Assembly (NCBI GenBank): GCA_031274335.1
Contig: JAISQG010000146.1
Location: 1-5,744 of the forward strand
Origin: Gracilibacteraceae bacterium
GTDB lineage: Bacteria > Bacillota > Desulfitobacteriia > Desulfitobacteriales > Syntrophobotulaceae
DNA length: 5,744 nucleotides
Reading direction: 5' to 3'
Positions within the stretch are counted from its first letter, which is position 1. The number at the start of each line of letters is the position of its first letter. The position numbers and the translations under genes were made by a program. Of this stretch, positions 4,979-5,744 are shown piece by piece. Below the pieces are notes generated by a model. The model did no database searches and was not told where the DNA came from. It saw nothing but the letters and a program-made list of their open reading frames with translations.

Positions 4979-5744
4979 TCACCATACCACCTCGGGTATG
5001 TCTCCCTCATCCGCCAGCATTTTCATGGTGATCCAGTAATTGCGCTCGCTCCCCTCTGCCGCCAGAGCGCGTTCCAGGCACAGCGCCCCGCTCAGCCGGT
5101 AGTCGTCCCGGATCGCTCCGCGTCTTAAATGGCGCTCCACCTCCGCCGTCTGCTCCGGGGTGAGACCGCGTCGGGGCAATCGCTGCCGCCAGCGGGCCAC
5201 CAGAGCGTCATAGGGCCGATTGGTAAATCGGCCTGTCCGCTCGAAGAAAAAAAGCTCCTCCCCCGCCGGCAGCTCAGGCAATAAAACGGCGTCCTCCGCC
5301 GAATCGACCACATAGATATAGTAGACGTTTTTACGCTCACCCCGCCGCAGCAGGCGGCCCAGGCGCTGGATGCGCTGTCGGGCGGCGCCGGTGGCCGAAA
5401 CGATGACGCCCGTGTCCGTGTCGGGTATGTCCAGGCCTTCGTCCAGGGCGTGGCAACAGACGAGGGCACAGGCTTCTCCTTCGCGATAGGCGGCCAGCGA
5501 CCGCCTTTTGACTTCCCGGCTCAAGGCGCTGTGATAGCGCCGCACCCGGCCGCCTAAGAATTCGGACAATCGCTCATACAGCGCGTCGGCCGCCTCGATG
5601 CGCTCCAGAAAAAATATAGTCCGGCTGCCCAAGGGCAAAAGCCGCGCCAACGCGGTTGCGCAATCCTGACGCTCCCCGGCGGAGTGGACGATCTCCTTGC
5701 GCTTGTACAGCATATGGAGAGCCGCCGCTGCCAGGAATCCCCAC
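4979..5744 (-). CDS. Superfamily 2 DNA/RNA helicase, C-terminal part (SSL2/COG1061-like), cut by window edge
   Basis: The frame is open to the right edge: codons above the first ATG (5711-5713) read W-G-F-L-A-A-A-A-L-H, so the gene starts outside. The visible 254 residues hold the second RecA-like domain: a motif IV-type strand T-I-F-F-L-E-R-I-E-A-A-D-A-L; Y-H-S-A-L-S-R-E-V-K-R-R before the strand leading to motif V; motif V (A-L-D-E-G-L-D-I-P-D, about 5413-5452); and motif VI (Q-R-L-G-R-L-L-R-R, 5342-5368) with its arginine finger region. Walker A and the DEAD/DEAH box must lie in the missing half. About 100 charged residues follow motif VI, including a helical R-N-Y-W-I-T-M-K-M-L-A segment near the end; I do not recognise a named domain in this tail. 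The visible half resembles XPB/SSL2-type helicases. It reads in the same direction as mutS2, which has its own promoter, so a shared transcript is possible but not required. Confidence 0.88.
   Translation of the reverse strand, partial: WGFLAAAALHMLYKRKEIVHSAGERQDCATALARLLPLGSRTIFFLERIEAADALYERLSEFLGGRVRRYHSALSREVKRRSLAAYREGEACALVCCHALDEGLDIPDTDTGVIVSATGAARQRIQRLGRLLRRGERKNVYYIYVVDSAEDAVLLPELPAGEELFFFERTGRFTNRPYDALVARWRQRLPRRGLTPEQTAEVERHLRRGAIRDDYRLSGALCLERALAAEGSERNYWITMKMLADEGDIPEVVW

Overview
The window looks like chromosomal DNA from an anaerobic Gram-positive-type bacterium, most likely a GC-rich Bacillota (Clostridia or Negativicutes). The reasons are a classic short rubredoxin, a full-length MutS2 with a C-terminal Smr domain, strong purine-rich ribosome binding sites, GTG starts, and a small conserved-looking protein of a type I associate with Clostridia. 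That last point and the lineage are inference; no rRNA or other marker is present. All six protein genes look intact, apart from the one cut by the right edge. I see no insertion sequence, phage gene, CRISPR array, tRNA or rRNA.

Left end, plus strand: a folded non-coding stretch (about 1-36) and a perfect intrinsic terminator (41-70) come just before the only plus-strand gene. That gene (115-798) encodes a YgjP/DUF45-type zinc metallohydrolase starting at GTG. It converges on a small minus-strand operon with a 25-base gap and no clear shared terminator.

Minus strand, 824-1175: a 64-residue protein of unknown function and a 51-residue rubredoxin are separated by one base. The rubredoxin ribosome binding site lies inside the last codons of the upstream gene. 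Their likely promoter (extended -10 at 1229-1237) sits under three direct repeats with an exact 11-base period (1234-1261), which resemble a response-regulator operator.

Minus strand, 1274-4887: mutS2 and an AI-2E-family membrane protein are separated by 11 bases, most of which is the second gene's ribosome binding site, so they are probably one operon. A good sigma-70/sigma-A promoter (4923-4951) lies in the 91-base gap before mutS2.

Right end, minus strand, 4979-5744: the C-terminal part of a superfamily 2 helicase (SSL2/COG1061-like) with motifs V and VI. Its N-terminal ATPase half lies outside the window.

Taken together this is mostly housekeeping content: nucleic-acid or ribosome maintenance (helicase, MutS2), a membrane permease-like protein, electron transfer (rubredoxin), and a metallohydrolase. 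I found no convincing new multi-gene system. The points most worth checking are the 11-base-period repeats, the unknown 64-residue partner of rubredoxin, and the structured leader before the metallohydrolase gene.
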